A stretch of DNA of 64,000 nt from Falsiroseomonas sp050563525 (lineage in GTDB: Bacteria > Pseudomonadota > Alphaproteobacteria > Acetobacterales > Acetobacteraceae): NCBI RefSeq assembly GCF_050563525.1, contig NZ_JBNXUN010000003.1:1-64000 (forward strand), written 5' to 3'. Made by a program: the position numbers and the translations under genes. Under the pieces are notes generated by a model. The model did not search any database. It was not told the origin of the DNA and saw only the letters and a list, made by a program, of their open reading frames with translations. Below, piece by piece: positions 49,788 to 57,324 of the stretch; the stretch's first letter is position 1; every line of letters starts with the position of its first letter.

Positions 49788-50992
49788 TGGACGGCGCGCG
49801 GCAGGCGGCCATCCGCGCGGCGGAGCTGGCGGCACGAAGCTGCTACGGCCGGCTCGTCGCACGGCTCGCCGCGCGGTCGCGCGACATCGCCGGCGCCGAG
49901 GACGCCCTGGCGGAGGCCTTCGCCGCCGCGCTCCGCACCTGGCCGGAGCGTGGCGTGCCGACCGCGCCGGAGGCTTGGCTGCTGACCGCGGCGCGCAACG
50001 CACAGACGAACGCCGGCCGTCACCGCCGGGTGCGCGACGCGGCCGCCGCCGAAATCGAACGGCGGCAGGCGGAGCGCGAGGCGCGCGATGCAAGCTTCCC
50101 GGACGAGCGCCTGAAGCTGCTGTTCGTCTGCGCGCACCCGGCCATCGATGCCGCGGTGCGCACGCCACTGATGCTGCAGGCGGTGCTGGGCCTCGATGCC
50201 GCCCGGATCGCCGCGGCCTTCCTCGTCGCGCCCGCCGCGATGGGCCAGCGCCTGGTGCGGGCGAAGGCGAAGATCCGCGACGCCGGCCTGCGCTTCGCGG
50301 TGCCGGAGCCGGAAGACATGCCGGGCCGCTTGGCCGAGGTGCTGGCCGCCATCTACGCCGCCTATGGCACGGGGTGGGAGGCCCGGCAGGTCGGGCTGGC
50401 GGAGGAGGCAATCTACCTGGGCCGGCTGGTGGTGGAATTGCTGCCGGCCGAGCCCGAGGCGCGCGGCCTGCTCGCCCTGATGCTGTATTGCGAAGCGCGG
50501 CGGGAGGCCCGGCGCGATGCCGCCGGCCGCTTCGTACCGCTGGCGCGCCAGGATGCCAGGTTGTGGTCCGGCGCCATGATCGCGGAGGCCGAGGCGCTGC
50601 TGGCCGTGGGTGCGCGCGCCGGGCGCTTCGGCCGCTACCTGTGCGAGGCGGCCATCCAGTCCGTCCACATCCAGCGCCCGGTCACCGGCCGCACGGACTA
50701 CCGCGCGCTGCGGCTGCTGTATGACCTGCTGGCGGCGCATGAGCCCAGCCTCGGCGTGCTGGTGGCGCGCGCGGCACTGCTGCTGGAAGCGGGCGATGCG
50801 GCGGCGGCGCGGGTTGCGCTGGATGCGCTGGAGGGCCAGGACATGGCGGGCTACCAGCCCTACTGGGTCGCCCTTGCACGCCTGCTTCGCGCCGAAGGCC
50901 AAGCCGCGGAGGCCGAGTTGGCGCTCAGCACGGCGCTGAGCCTGACCGACGACGTTGCGTTGCGGGAGTTCCTGTCCCTGCCGCCGCCCTGA
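49787..50992 (+). CDS. ECF42-type RNA polymerase sigma factor
   Basis: A 401-residue sigma factor of the extended ECF42 type. Region 2 is near SCYGRLVARLAARSRDIAGA to WPERGVPTAPEAWLLTAARN. The region-4 helix-turn-helix is around LDAARIAAAFLVAPAAMGQR. A long C-terminal helical extension (about 180-400) with TPR-like helices follows, and this extension is diagnostic. No anti-sigma gene is present. The partner DGPF gene is immediately upstream. It probably controls a small regulon outside the window. Confidence 0.88.
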   Translation: MDGARQAAIRAAELAARSCYGRLVARLAARSRDIAGAEDALAEAFAAALRTWPERGVPTAPEAWLLTAARNAQTNAGRHRRVRDAAAAEIERRQAEREARDASFPDERLKLLFVCAHPAIDAAVRTPLMLQAVLGLDAARIAAAFLVAPAAMGQRLVRAKAKIRDAGLRFAVPEPEDMPGRLAEVLAAIYAAYGTGWEARQVGLAEEAIYLGRLVVELLPAEPEARGLLALMLYCEARREARRDAAGRFVPLARQDARLWSGAMIAEAEALLAVGARAGRFGRYLCEAAIQSVHIQRPVTGRTDYRALRLLYDLLAAHEPSLGVLVARAALLLEAGDAAAARVALDALEGQDMAGYQPYWVALARLLRAEGQAAEAELALSTALSLTDDVALREFLSLPPP

Positions 50993-51086
50993 AGCGCCGG
51001 TTGCGTGTGCGGGGTGCGTCCTCTATAGCCCGCCTTCCCGCGCCTGCCGGTCGCTGTCGGCGGGCCCTTTGCGCGAGCACCCTGCG

Positions 51087-51320
51087 ATGAAGCCCGACAT
51101 CCACCCGGAATACCACACCATCAACATCATCATGACGGATGGTACGACCTTCACCACCCGGTCCTGCTACGGCAAGGAAGGCGACACCATGCGCCTCGAC
51201 ATCGACCCGAAGTCGCACCCGGCCTGGACCGGCCAGCAGCGCGTGATGGACACTGGCGGCCAGATCGCCAAGTTCAACAAGAAGTTCGCCGGTCTCGGCG
51301 TGCGCAAGCCGGCCGCCTGA
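51087..51320 (+). CDS. rpmE: 50S ribosomal protein L31
   Basis: A 77-residue ribosomal protein with the L31 core (HPEYHTINIIMTDGTTF, then SHPAWTGQQRVMDTGGQIAK). Only one cysteine is present, so it is the zinc-free (C-minus) form. The ATG at 51087 gives the standard N-terminus MKPDIHPEYH. It is followed by a strong rho-independent terminator, so it is a single-gene unit between the ECF operon and hsp20. Confidence 0.95.
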   Translation: MKPDIHPEYHTINIIMTDGTTFTTRSCYGKEGDTMRLDIDPKSHPAWTGQQRVMDTGGQIAKFNKKFAGLGVRKPAA

Positions 51321-51345
51321 TCCCGTCCGGATCGTGGGTCGCAGG

Positions 51346-51378
51346 GCGCGTTTCCGGGTTGCCGGAAGCGCGCTTTTT
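51346..51378 (+). terminator. Rho-independent terminator of rpmE
   Basis: A 12-bp stem (GCGCGTTTCCGG with CCGGAAGCGCGC, one GU pair) closes a GTTG loop and is followed by TTTTT. Positioned 25 bp after the rpmE stop, it is a textbook intrinsic terminator. Confidence 0.9.
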
Positions 51379-51394
51379 GCGTTGTTCGGGCCCT

Positions 51395-51548
51395 CTTGAA
51401 GCGCGCTTCGGCGCTGACTAACTGCTGCGTTGCCAACGGTGCCCGATCGGGGCCGGAGGCGCGGAGGCCGAGAAGATGCCGCCCGTTCGCGGGGGCACCG
51501 GACCGGGCATCCGCGGCACAATCGACCTTGCTATCGCAGGAGGTCTTC
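51395..51548 (+). promoter_or_regulatory. hsp20 leader: ROSE-type RNA thermometer and possible heat-shock promoter
   Basis: The sequence CTTGCT (51527-51532), five loop bases, then the ribosome-binding site AGGAGG (51538-51543) matches the last hairpin of ROSE elements. In those, the conserved U(U/C)GCU strand masks the Shine-Dalgarno with a G-G pair and melts on heating. Upstream (about 51430-51520) lie several GC-rich stems, as in ROSE leaders. CTTGAAG at 51395 could be a sigma-32-type -35 element; the -10 is unclear. ROSE leaders are typical of alphaproteobacterial small heat-shock genes. Confidence 0.75.
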
Positions 51549-52028
51549 ATGAACGCGCTTGATTTCTCGCCCTTGTTCCGCTCCGCCATCGGCTTCGACC
51601 GCATGGCCCGCCTGGTGGAAACCGCCCGGGCGGCGGCCGATGGGCCCAGCTACCCGCCCTACAACATCGAGAAGACCGGCGAGGACAACTACGTCCTGAC
51701 CATGGCCGTTGCCGGCTTCGGCCCGGACGACATCGAGGTCACGGCGCATGACAACACGCTGACCGTGTCCGGCAAGGCCGCCCCGGCCCCGGCCGAGAAT
51801 GGCCGCGTGCTGTATCGCGGCATCGCCGGACGGGCCTTCGAGCGTCGCTTCGTCCTCGCCGACCACATCGTCATCGAGGGTGCGCAGCTCGAGCACGGCC
51901 TGCTGCACGTGGCGCTGCGCCGGCAGGTGCCGGAGGCGCTGAAGCCGCGCCGCATCGCGATCCAGGCGGCCCAGGGTCAGGGCCAGAAGGTGCTGGAGAA
52001 CGAGGCGCCGCAGGCCCAGGCGGCCTGA
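51549..52028 (+). CDS. Small heat-shock protein Hsp20 (IbpA-like)
   Basis: A 159-residue alpha-crystallin-type chaperone that holds unfolding proteins in the cytoplasm. The alpha-crystallin domain runs about 38-130 (NYVLTMAVAGFGPDDIEV to LEHGLLHVALRR), and the C-terminal Ile-Ala-Ile anchor (RRIAIQ) is present. The ATG at 51549 follows AGGAGG. A probable ROSE thermometer in its leader implies heat-activated translation. A bidirectional-looking terminator follows. Confidence 0.93.
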   Translation: MNALDFSPLFRSAIGFDRMARLVETARAAADGPSYPPYNIEKTGEDNYVLTMAVAGFGPDDIEVTAHDNTLTVSGKAAPAPAENGRVLYRGIAGRAFERRFVLADHIVIEGAQLEHGLLHVALRRQVPEALKPRRIAIQAAQGQGQKVLENEAPQAQAA

Positions 52029-52041
52029 CGCACGATCGACT

Positions 52042-52070
52042 GGGCCGGCGGAGCGATCCGCCGGCCCTTC
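52042..52070. terminator. Hairpin terminator between hsp20 and DUF1192 gene
   Basis: A perfect 11-bp stem (GGGCCGGCGGA / TCCGCCGGCCC) with a GCGA loop is followed by TTCCGTTATT. It lies between convergent genes and can serve hsp20, and perhaps both directions. Confidence 0.8.
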
Positions 52071-52072
52071 CG

Positions 52073-52258
52073 TTATTCAGCCTTGCGGAAGAATGCGTCC
52101 GCCGCGCTGCGATGCGCGTCTCGCTTGCCGATCTCGGCCTCGGCCCGGGCTATCTCGGCCCGAAGCTGGGCGATGTAGGCGCGCAGATCCGTCACGTCCC
52201 AGCGGTCCAGCACCGCCGGCTGGAAATGCCCCTTCGGGCGTGGACCCTCCTCCTCCAT
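52073..52258 (-). CDS. DUF1192 small protein
   Basis: A 61-residue protein of the alphaproteobacterial DUF1192 family, with a central conserved region (VTDLRAYIAQLRAEIARAEA) predicted as a coiled-coil helix. The ATG at 52258 is preferred to ATGs 12 and 15 bp upstream because GGAGG lies just ahead of it. Function unknown. It is divergent from trcR, an arrangement that also groups core cell-cycle-type genes in this order. Confidence 0.82.
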   Translation of the reverse strand: MEEEGPRPKGHFQPAVLDRWDVTDLRAYIAQLRAEIARAEAEIGKRDAHRSAADAFFRKAE

Positions 52259-52399
52259 GCACTCCTCCATCATTTGCCGACCCGGCCTGGGGCTTTGACC
52301 CGACCCGGTGCGCTCTCTATATCCGATCATGACGAGGCGCGGGCGCCCCGGTGAGCAGGCGTGCTTGCTCGGGCCGCGGCCCGAACCACCAAAGGGTCC

Positions 52400-52975
52400 A
52401 TGATGAAGACGCCCCTGATGCCGAAGGCCACCGCCGTGTGGCTGATCGAAAAGACCTCGCTCAGCTTCGAGCAGGTCGCCGATTTCGTCGGGATGCACCC
52501 GCTCGAGGTCCAGGCCATCGCCGATGGCGAGGTGGCGCAGGGCATCGTCGGCTATGACCCGGTCGCCAACGACCAGTTGACGCGGGAGGAGATCGCCCGA
52601 TGCGAGGCAGATCCGGCCGCCCGCCTGGTGCTGACGGAACGCTCCATCCCCCTGCCGAAGCAGCGCAGCAAGGGCGCGCGCTATATCCCGGTGGCGAAGC
52701 GGACGGAGCGGCCCGATGCCATCGCCTGGCTGTTGCGCAACTACCCGCAGTTGTCGGACCCGCAGATCGTCAAGCTGCTGGCGACCACCAAGGAGACCAT
52801 TGCCAAGGTGCGGGACAAGACGCATCCGAACACGGCGAACATCAAGCCGCGCGACCCTGTCACGCTGGGGCTGTGCACCCAGACGGCACTGAATGAAGCG
52901 GTGGGAACGGCGAATGATCGCCAGGGGGGAGGCTCTGCGGCCCAGGCGCAGCCGCGGGATGATGCGGCAGCCTGA
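52400..52975 (+). CDS. trcR: TrcR-like cell-cycle transcriptional regulator (DUF1013)
   Basis: A 191-residue protein of the DUF1013 family, in which TrcR of Caulobacter relatives is characterised as a transcription regulator. The N-terminal MPKATAVWLIEKTSLSFEQV and VADFVGMHPLEVQAIADGE resemble a helix-turn-helix. DAIAWLLRNYPQLSDPQIVK is the second conserved helical block. The start is ATG 52400 or the ATG right after it; AAAGGG precedes both. It ends near a 7-bp GC hairpin shared with the convergent YdcH gene. Confidence 0.85.
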   Translation: MMKTPLMPKATAVWLIEKTSLSFEQVADFVGMHPLEVQAIADGEVAQGIVGYDPVANDQLTREEIARCEADPAARLVLTERSIPLPKQRSKGARYIPVAKRTERPDAIAWLLRNYPQLSDPQIVKLLATTKETIAKVRDKTHPNTANIKPRDPVTLGLCTQTALNEAVGTANDRQGGGSAAQAQPRDDAAA

Positions 52976-52997
52976 AGGTCGGGCGGCTTGAGGTGGC

Positions 52998-53015
52998 GGG
53001 GGGGTCTGCCCCCCC
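52998..53015. terminator. GC-rich hairpin between trcR and YdcH gene
   Basis: Seven guanines, a TCTG loop and seven cytosines form a strong stem between convergent genes. No T-run follows on either strand, so termination is probable but not certain. Confidence 0.55.
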
Positions 53016-53039
53016 ACGCCGGACTTCGTCGCGGTGCCG

Positions 53040-53213
53040 CTAGTTCGGGCGGCTGCGCAGCTTCTCCATCTCTTCCTTCAGTCGAAGCTTCTCACGTTTC
53101 AGGCGGATGACTTCCAGATCGTCGGGGCGGGGGCGTCCGGCCTCCTCGGCCAGTCGCGTCTCGAGCGTCGCGTGCCGCGCCTCAAGGGAGCGGATACGGG
53201 CAGCCTCGGCCAT
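53040..53213 (-). CDS. YdcH/DUF465 small coiled-coil protein, copy 1
   Basis: A 57-residue protein beginning MAEAARIRSLEARHATLETR and ending EEMEKLRSRPN. The sequence LEARHATLETRL and VIRLKREKLRLKEEMEKL match the YdcH/DUF465 family, an all-helical coiled coil. The ATG at 53213 is the natural start, with AAGGA ahead of it. Too short for a normal gene-length cut-off. It is divergent, across about 200 bp, from a second YdcH gene. Function unknown. Confidence 0.85.
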   Translation of the reverse strand: MAEAARIRSLEARHATLETRLAEEAGRPRPDDLEVIRLKREKLRLKEEMEKLRSRPN

Positions 53214-53417
53214 GCGCAATCATCCTTGTCCGTTGCCTTGCGGGGCAGCGGCGGCACGATCCACGCCGGGGCGGGCGCCGCAGGACATCGACAGGCGGCT
53301 GAACCGACCCCGGGCGCGCAACCGTCCCTTCTGCACCCGCCCTTGTCATGTTATGCGGCTGGGTGGCGCTTTCCAGCGCCAAGTTTGAGACACCTCACCG
53401 TAACATCCCGGGGGCGC

Positions 53418-53618
53418 ATGCAGGCCGACCGCGACAGCCTTCTCCGCCGCCTGCACGAATTGCGCAGCGAGCATCGGGACCTCGACACGGTGATCGCTCG
53501 CCTCGACGAGGCCGGCACCGATGCGCTGCAGTTGCAGCGGCTCAAGAAACGCAAGCTGAAGCTGAAGGACGAGATCGCCTGGCTGGAGAGCCAGTTGGTC
53601 CCGGACATCATCGCCTGA
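53418..53618 (+). CDS. YdcH/DUF465 small coiled-coil protein, copy 2
   Basis: A 66-residue helical protein: LLRRLHELRSEHRDLDTVIA, then LQLQRLKKRKLKLKDEIAWL, the YdcH/DUF465 pattern. The ATG at 53418 follows a GGGGGCGC stretch. Its stop shares a base with the purE start (TGATG), so it is translationally coupled to purine biosynthesis genes, an association of unclear meaning. It is divergent from a second family member. Confidence 0.88.
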   Translation: MQADRDSLLRRLHELRSEHRDLDTVIARLDEAGTDALQLQRLKKRKLKLKDEIAWLESQLVPDIIA

Positions 53619-54109
53619 TGGCGCCCGAAGCCATGCCGCGCGTCGGCGTCATCATGGGCAGCCAGTCGGACTGGGAGACCATGCGGCACGCCGCGGAAGT
53701 CCTGGACAAGCTCGGCGTGGCGCATGAATGCCGCATCGTCTCCGCGCACCGGACGCCGGGGCGGATGTACGATTACGCCCAGGCGGCCGCCGGGCGCGGG
53801 TTGCAGGTGCTGATCGCCGGCGCCGGGGGGGCCGCGGCGCTGCCGGGGATGGTCGCCTCCCTCACCCCGCTGCCGGTACTCGGGGTGCCGGTCGAAAGCC
53901 ATGCGCTGAAGGGCATGGACAGCCTGATGTCCATCGTCCAGATGCCGGGCGGCATCCCAGTCGGCACGCTGGCCATCGGCCGCGCCGGCGCCATCAATGC
54001 CGGGCTGCTGGCCGCCGCCATCCTGGCGCTGGCCGATCCGGCGCTGGGCCAGCGCCTGGCCGTGCTGCGGCAGTCGCAGACCGATGCGGTGGCGGAGCGG
54101 CCCGCTTGA
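53618..54109 (+). CDS. purE: N5-carboxyaminoimidazole ribonucleotide mutase
   Basis: A 163-residue class I PurE converting N5-CAIR to CAIR in purine synthesis. The active-site motif GVIMGSQSDWETM and the SAHRTPGRMYDYA loop with the conserved histidine are intact. The ATG at 53618 overlaps the YdcH stop. It pairs with purK right after it, as expected for the class I (two-step) route. Confidence 0.96.
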   Translation: MAPEAMPRVGVIMGSQSDWETMRHAAEVLDKLGVAHECRIVSAHRTPGRMYDYAQAAAGRGLQVLIAGAGGAAALPGMVASLTPLPVLGVPVESHALKGMDSLMSIVQMPGGIPVGTLAIGRAGAINAGLLAAAILALADPALGQRLAVLRQSQTDAVAERPA

Positions 54110-54114
54110 GCGCG

Positions 54115-55227
54115 ATGCTGCCGCCAGGCTCCACCATCGGCATCCTGGGCGGTGGGCAGTTGGGGCGCATGTCGGCACTGGCCGCCGCCGCACTCGGCTA
54201 CCGCTGCCATGTCTTCGGCCCGGAGGCGGATTCGCCCGGCATGCAGGTGGCGGCGGCGCGGACCGTGGCGGACTACACCGATGCGGCCGCCCTGGCCCGC
54301 TTCGCCGCCGCCGTGGATGTAGTGACCTTCGAATTCGAGAACGTGCCGGCCGCGACGCTGGACGCCCTTGCCCCGCTGGTGCCCTGCCGGCCCGGAGTCG
54401 CGGCGCTGCGCATCGGCCAGGACCGCATCGCGGAAAAGACATTCCTGGAAGCTGCCGGCATCCCGGTCGGACCTTGGCGCGCGGTGCAGACCCGTGCGGA
54501 GCTGGACGCCGCGGTGGCGGCACTCGGCCTGCCTGCCGTGCTGAAGACCACCCGCATGGGCTATGACGGCCGCGGCCAGGCTGTTCTGCGGTCCCCTGGC
54601 GATGCCGAGGCGGCATTTGCCCGCCTGTCGCCGCACCCGCTGATCCTGGAAGCCTTCATCCCATTCGAGCGCGAGGTTTCGGCCATTGCGGCGCGGGGGC
54701 TGGACGGGACGGTGGTGACCTTCGACCTCGCGGAAAATCGCCACGCGGACCACATCCTGGACCTGACCATCGCGCCGGCGCAGGTGCCGGACGCCGTGGC
54801 GGTGCAGGGCCGGGCCCATGTCGCGGCGCTGGCAACGGCACTGGATCTGGTTGGCATCCTGGCGCTGGAAATGTTCCTGCTGCCCGATGGCCGGTTGCTG
54901 GCGAACGAGATGGCCCCGCGGCCGCACAATTCCGGCCACTGGACCATGGACGCCTGCCAGCATGGCCAGTTTGAGCTGCATGTTCGGGCTGTTGCTGGAT
55001 TGCCACTGCCTCAACCCGGCCGGCACGCCGATTCGATCATGAAGAATCTGGTCGGGCCGGACAGCTACGCCGCTTGGCCGCGCCTCGCAGCCTGCGGCGA
55101 CGTAGCCCTGCACGTCTATGGAAAGACGGATGCCAGGCCGGGCCGCAAACTCGGGCACGCGACCCGCATCCTGCCATCGGGCAGCCTCGCACAACACCGT
55201 GATCCGGCTTTGCTCTCGCCACTGTGA
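54115..55227 (+). CDS. purK: N5-carboxyaminoimidazole ribonucleotide synthase
   Basis: A 370-residue ATP-grasp enzyme that carboxylates AIR with bicarbonate. The opening IGILGGGQLGRM is the nucleotide-binding start of PurK, and ALEMFLLPDGRLLANEMAPRPHNSGHWT spans the metal/ATP site (EMAPRPHNSG). The ATG at 54115 is chosen; a TTG overlapping the purE stop three codons upstream is an alternative. The last bases lie inside a palindrome at 55225. Confidence 0.96.
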   Translation: MLPPGSTIGILGGGQLGRMSALAAAALGYRCHVFGPEADSPGMQVAAARTVADYTDAAALARFAAAVDVVTFEFENVPAATLDALAPLVPCRPGVAALRIGQDRIAEKTFLEAAGIPVGPWRAVQTRAELDAAVAALGLPAVLKTTRMGYDGRGQAVLRSPGDAEAAFARLSPHPLILEAFIPFEREVSAIAARGLDGTVVTFDLAENRHADHILDLTIAPAQVPDAVAVQGRAHVAALATALDLVGILALEMFLLPDGRLLANEMAPRPHNSGHWTMDACQHGQFELHVRAVAGLPLPQPGRHADSIMKNLVGPDSYAAWPRLAACGDVALHVYGKTDARPGRKLGHATRILPSGSLAQHRDPALLSPL

Positions 55228-55238
55228 CCATTTGGTCA
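55225..55238. promoter_or_regulatory. Perfect 14-bp palindrome between purK and ompA-like gene
   Basis: TGACCATTTGGTCA is a perfect palindrome overlapping the purK stop codon. The 2-bp centre is too small for a hairpin, so protein binding is the likelier role. It is 180 bp upstream of the OmpA-family start and could be an operator for that gene. The rest of the 190-bp spacer is AT-richer and holds no gene. Confidence 0.45.
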
Positions 55239-55417
55239 TAGGGATGTGTTGCAGATTTATCACGGCGCGGCGATTGTGCCACGAGACCGCTGGTGAAGCT
55301 TCGAAACGGGTGTAGATAGCTCGTCACGCATCTGGTGCGGTTGGGATGCGGCCGGCGCTCCGGTGCCAGAAGCCTCAGCCGCCGCCCGTGCCGTGACTAC
55401 CTTTGAGGAGATTTGCC

Positions 55418-56521
55418 ATGAGCCTGAGAACCGCCCTTCTTGCCGCCACCGTGCTGGCCCTGCCGCTCGCGGCGCAGGCGCAGCCGATCAGCGGCCTCTA
55501 TGTCGGCGCCGGCGCGGGTGTGAACCTGCTGCAGGAGACCGATGTCGAGCTGTCCCGCCAGTTCGGTGGCACCACCGCCTCCCGCACCGCCTCGGCCGAG
55601 TTCAACTACGGCTATGTCGGCGTGATCAGCCTCGGCTATGGCTTCGGCAACGGCGTCCGCGCCGAGATCGAGGGCTCCTACCGGGAGAACGAAGTCGACA
55701 GCATCACCGGCGCCAACGCGCTCGGCCGCCCGCTGCGCTCGGACGGCAAGGCCCGCTCCTACGGTGTCATGGCGAACGCCCTGTACGACTTCGACCTCGG
55801 CCCGGGCGCCTTCGTGACCCCGTATGTCGGCATCGGTGCCGGCTACCAGTGGCATGAGTATGACGGCACCCGCGTCAGCGGCCCGGCCGGCTCTGTCAGC
55901 ATCGACGGAGAGGATGGCCGGTTCGCCTACCAGGCGATCGTCGGCGCAGCATTCCCGATCTCTGCGGCCCCGGGCCTCGCGATCACCGCCGAGTACCGCT
56001 TCATGGGCACGCTGTCGCCCGAGTTCGACTCCGTCGGCCGCGCGCCGAACGGCGCGACGACCGCCCGCGGCACCGCCGAGGTCGACAACTTCAACCACAG
56101 CCTGCTGGTCGGTCTGCGCTACGCCTTCGGCGTGACGCCGCCGCCGCCGGTCGTGGCGCCGCAGGCCCCGGTTGCGCAGGCCCCCGAGATCGCGCGCACC
56201 TATCTGGTGTTCTTCGACTTCGACCGTGCCGACCTGACCGACCGCGCTCGCCAGATCATCGCCGAGGCGGCCACCAACTCGCAGCGCGCCGGCACGACGC
56301 GCATCGAGGTCTCCGGTCACGCCGACCGCGCCGGTTCGCCGCAGTACAACCAGCGCCTGTCCGAGCGCCGCGCCGCCGCCGTGGCGTCCGAGCTCGAGCG
56401 CCGTGGCGTGCCGCGCGCCGCGATGGCGATCCAGGCGTTCGGCGAGAGCCGCCCGCTGGTCCCGACCGCCGACGGCGTGCGCGAGCCGCAGAACCGCCGC
56501 GTCGAGATCGTCCTGCGCTGA
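55418..56521 (+). CDS. OmpA-family outer-membrane protein
   Basis: A 367-residue porin-like protein with signal peptide (MSLRTALLAATVLALPLAAQ, cleavage AQA-QP). The first 230 residues are an outer-membrane beta-barrel (GLYVGAGAGVNLL, then AEYRFMGTLSPEFDSV, closing near LLVGLRYAF). A proline-rich linker (PPPPVVAPQAPVAQ) leads to a C-terminal OmpA domain that binds peptidoglycan, with FDFDRADLTDRA and SERRAAAVASELERRGV. The ATG at 55418 follows GAGGAG. It is transcribed alone and ended by a strong terminator. Confidence 0.93.
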   Translation: MSLRTALLAATVLALPLAAQAQPISGLYVGAGAGVNLLQETDVELSRQFGGTTASRTASAEFNYGYVGVISLGYGFGNGVRAEIEGSYRENEVDSITGANALGRPLRSDGKARSYGVMANALYDFDLGPGAFVTPYVGIGAGYQWHEYDGTRVSGPAGSVSIDGEDGRFAYQAIVGAAFPISAAPGLAITAEYRFMGTLSPEFDSVGRAPNGATTARGTAEVDNFNHSLLVGLRYAFGVTPPPPVVAPQAPVAQAPEIARTYLVFFDFDRADLTDRARQIIAEAATNSQRAGTTRIEVSGHADRAGSPQYNQRLSERRAAAVASELERRGVPRAAMAIQAFGESRPLVPTADGVREPQNRRVEIVLR

Positions 56522-56549
56522 TCTCCGGCTTCACCTCGAAGCCGACCGG

Positions 56550-56580
56550 AAGGGGGGGTGCCGCAAGGCGCCCCCCTTTT
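56550..56580 (+). terminator. Rho-independent terminator of the OmpA-family gene
   Basis: A 13-bp GC-rich stem (AAGGGGGGGTGCC / GGCGCCCCCCTTT with one GU or two) closes a GCAA tetraloop and is followed by T residues. It lies 29 bp after the stop codon. Confidence 0.9.
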
Positions 56581-56611
56581 CATTTGTGCCGATCGCTGTG
56601 ACGTTGCGCAC

Positions 56612-57220
56612 ATGATCCTCATCGGCCGCAACCTGTCCCCCTTCGTCCGCCGCACCGCGGCCTCCCTCAACCTGCTGGACCTGCCGTACACGCAGCGCCC
56701 CCTCAGCACCGCCGACAACGCCGAGACGATTCGCGGCTTCAATCCACTCGGCCGCGTTCCGGCCCTGGTGATGGAGGATGGGGAGGTGCTGGTCGACAGC
56801 GTCGCCATCCTTGACGCGTTGGACGAGATGGCCGGCGCCGACCGCGCCCTGGTGCCGCGCATGGGCGCCGAGCGACGCGCGGTGCTGCGGGCCCTGGCGC
56901 TCGCCGTCGGGGCGACGGAGAAGCTGGTCGGCGCCTACTACGAATCGCGGCGGCCGGAAGCCCTGGTCTGGCCGGACTACGCGACGAAGCTGCGTGGCCA
57001 GGCGGAGGCGGGCTTCGCAGCGCTGGACCGGCTGGCCGAGCCCGGCGAATGGCTGTGCGGTGAGCGCCTGAGCCAGGCGGATGTCACGGCAACCTGCGGC
57101 CTGGACTTCGCCGACCTGGTTCTGCCGGACCTCGTCGCCGGGCGCTTCCCGGCCCTTTCGGCGTTGCGCGACCGTGCCAACGCCATCGCCGCGATCGCCA
57201 GCACACGCTGGACCAAGTAG
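56612..57220 (+). CDS. Glutathione S-transferase family protein
   Basis: A 202-residue thioredoxin-fold transferase. The N-terminal glutathione-binding part contains NLSPFVRRTAASLNLL and the cis-proline with GRVPALVMEDGEVLVDSVAI (cis-Pro and the DS acid pair). The helical C-terminal domain contains WLCGERLSQADVTATCGLDF, the N-capping/hydrophobic staple motif. The ATG at 56612 is adjacent to the upstream terminator. Substrate unknown; probably cytosolic detoxification. Confidence 0.9.
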   Translation: MILIGRNLSPFVRRTAASLNLLDLPYTQRPLSTADNAETIRGFNPLGRVPALVMEDGEVLVDSVAILDALDEMAGADRALVPRMGAERRAVLRALALAVGATEKLVGAYYESRRPEALVWPDYATKLRGQAEAGFAALDRLAEPGEWLCGERLSQADVTATCGLDFADLVLPDLVAGRFPALSALRDRANAIAAIASTRWTK

Positions 57221-57324
57221 GCGCACACAGCTTTATGTTGCGATGCAGCATTTCCGCTGATATCCAGGCGAACGGGAGCCACGCGCAGACACGGCCATGA
57301 CGGCTGTAGAGGAGCGCGCGTGCG

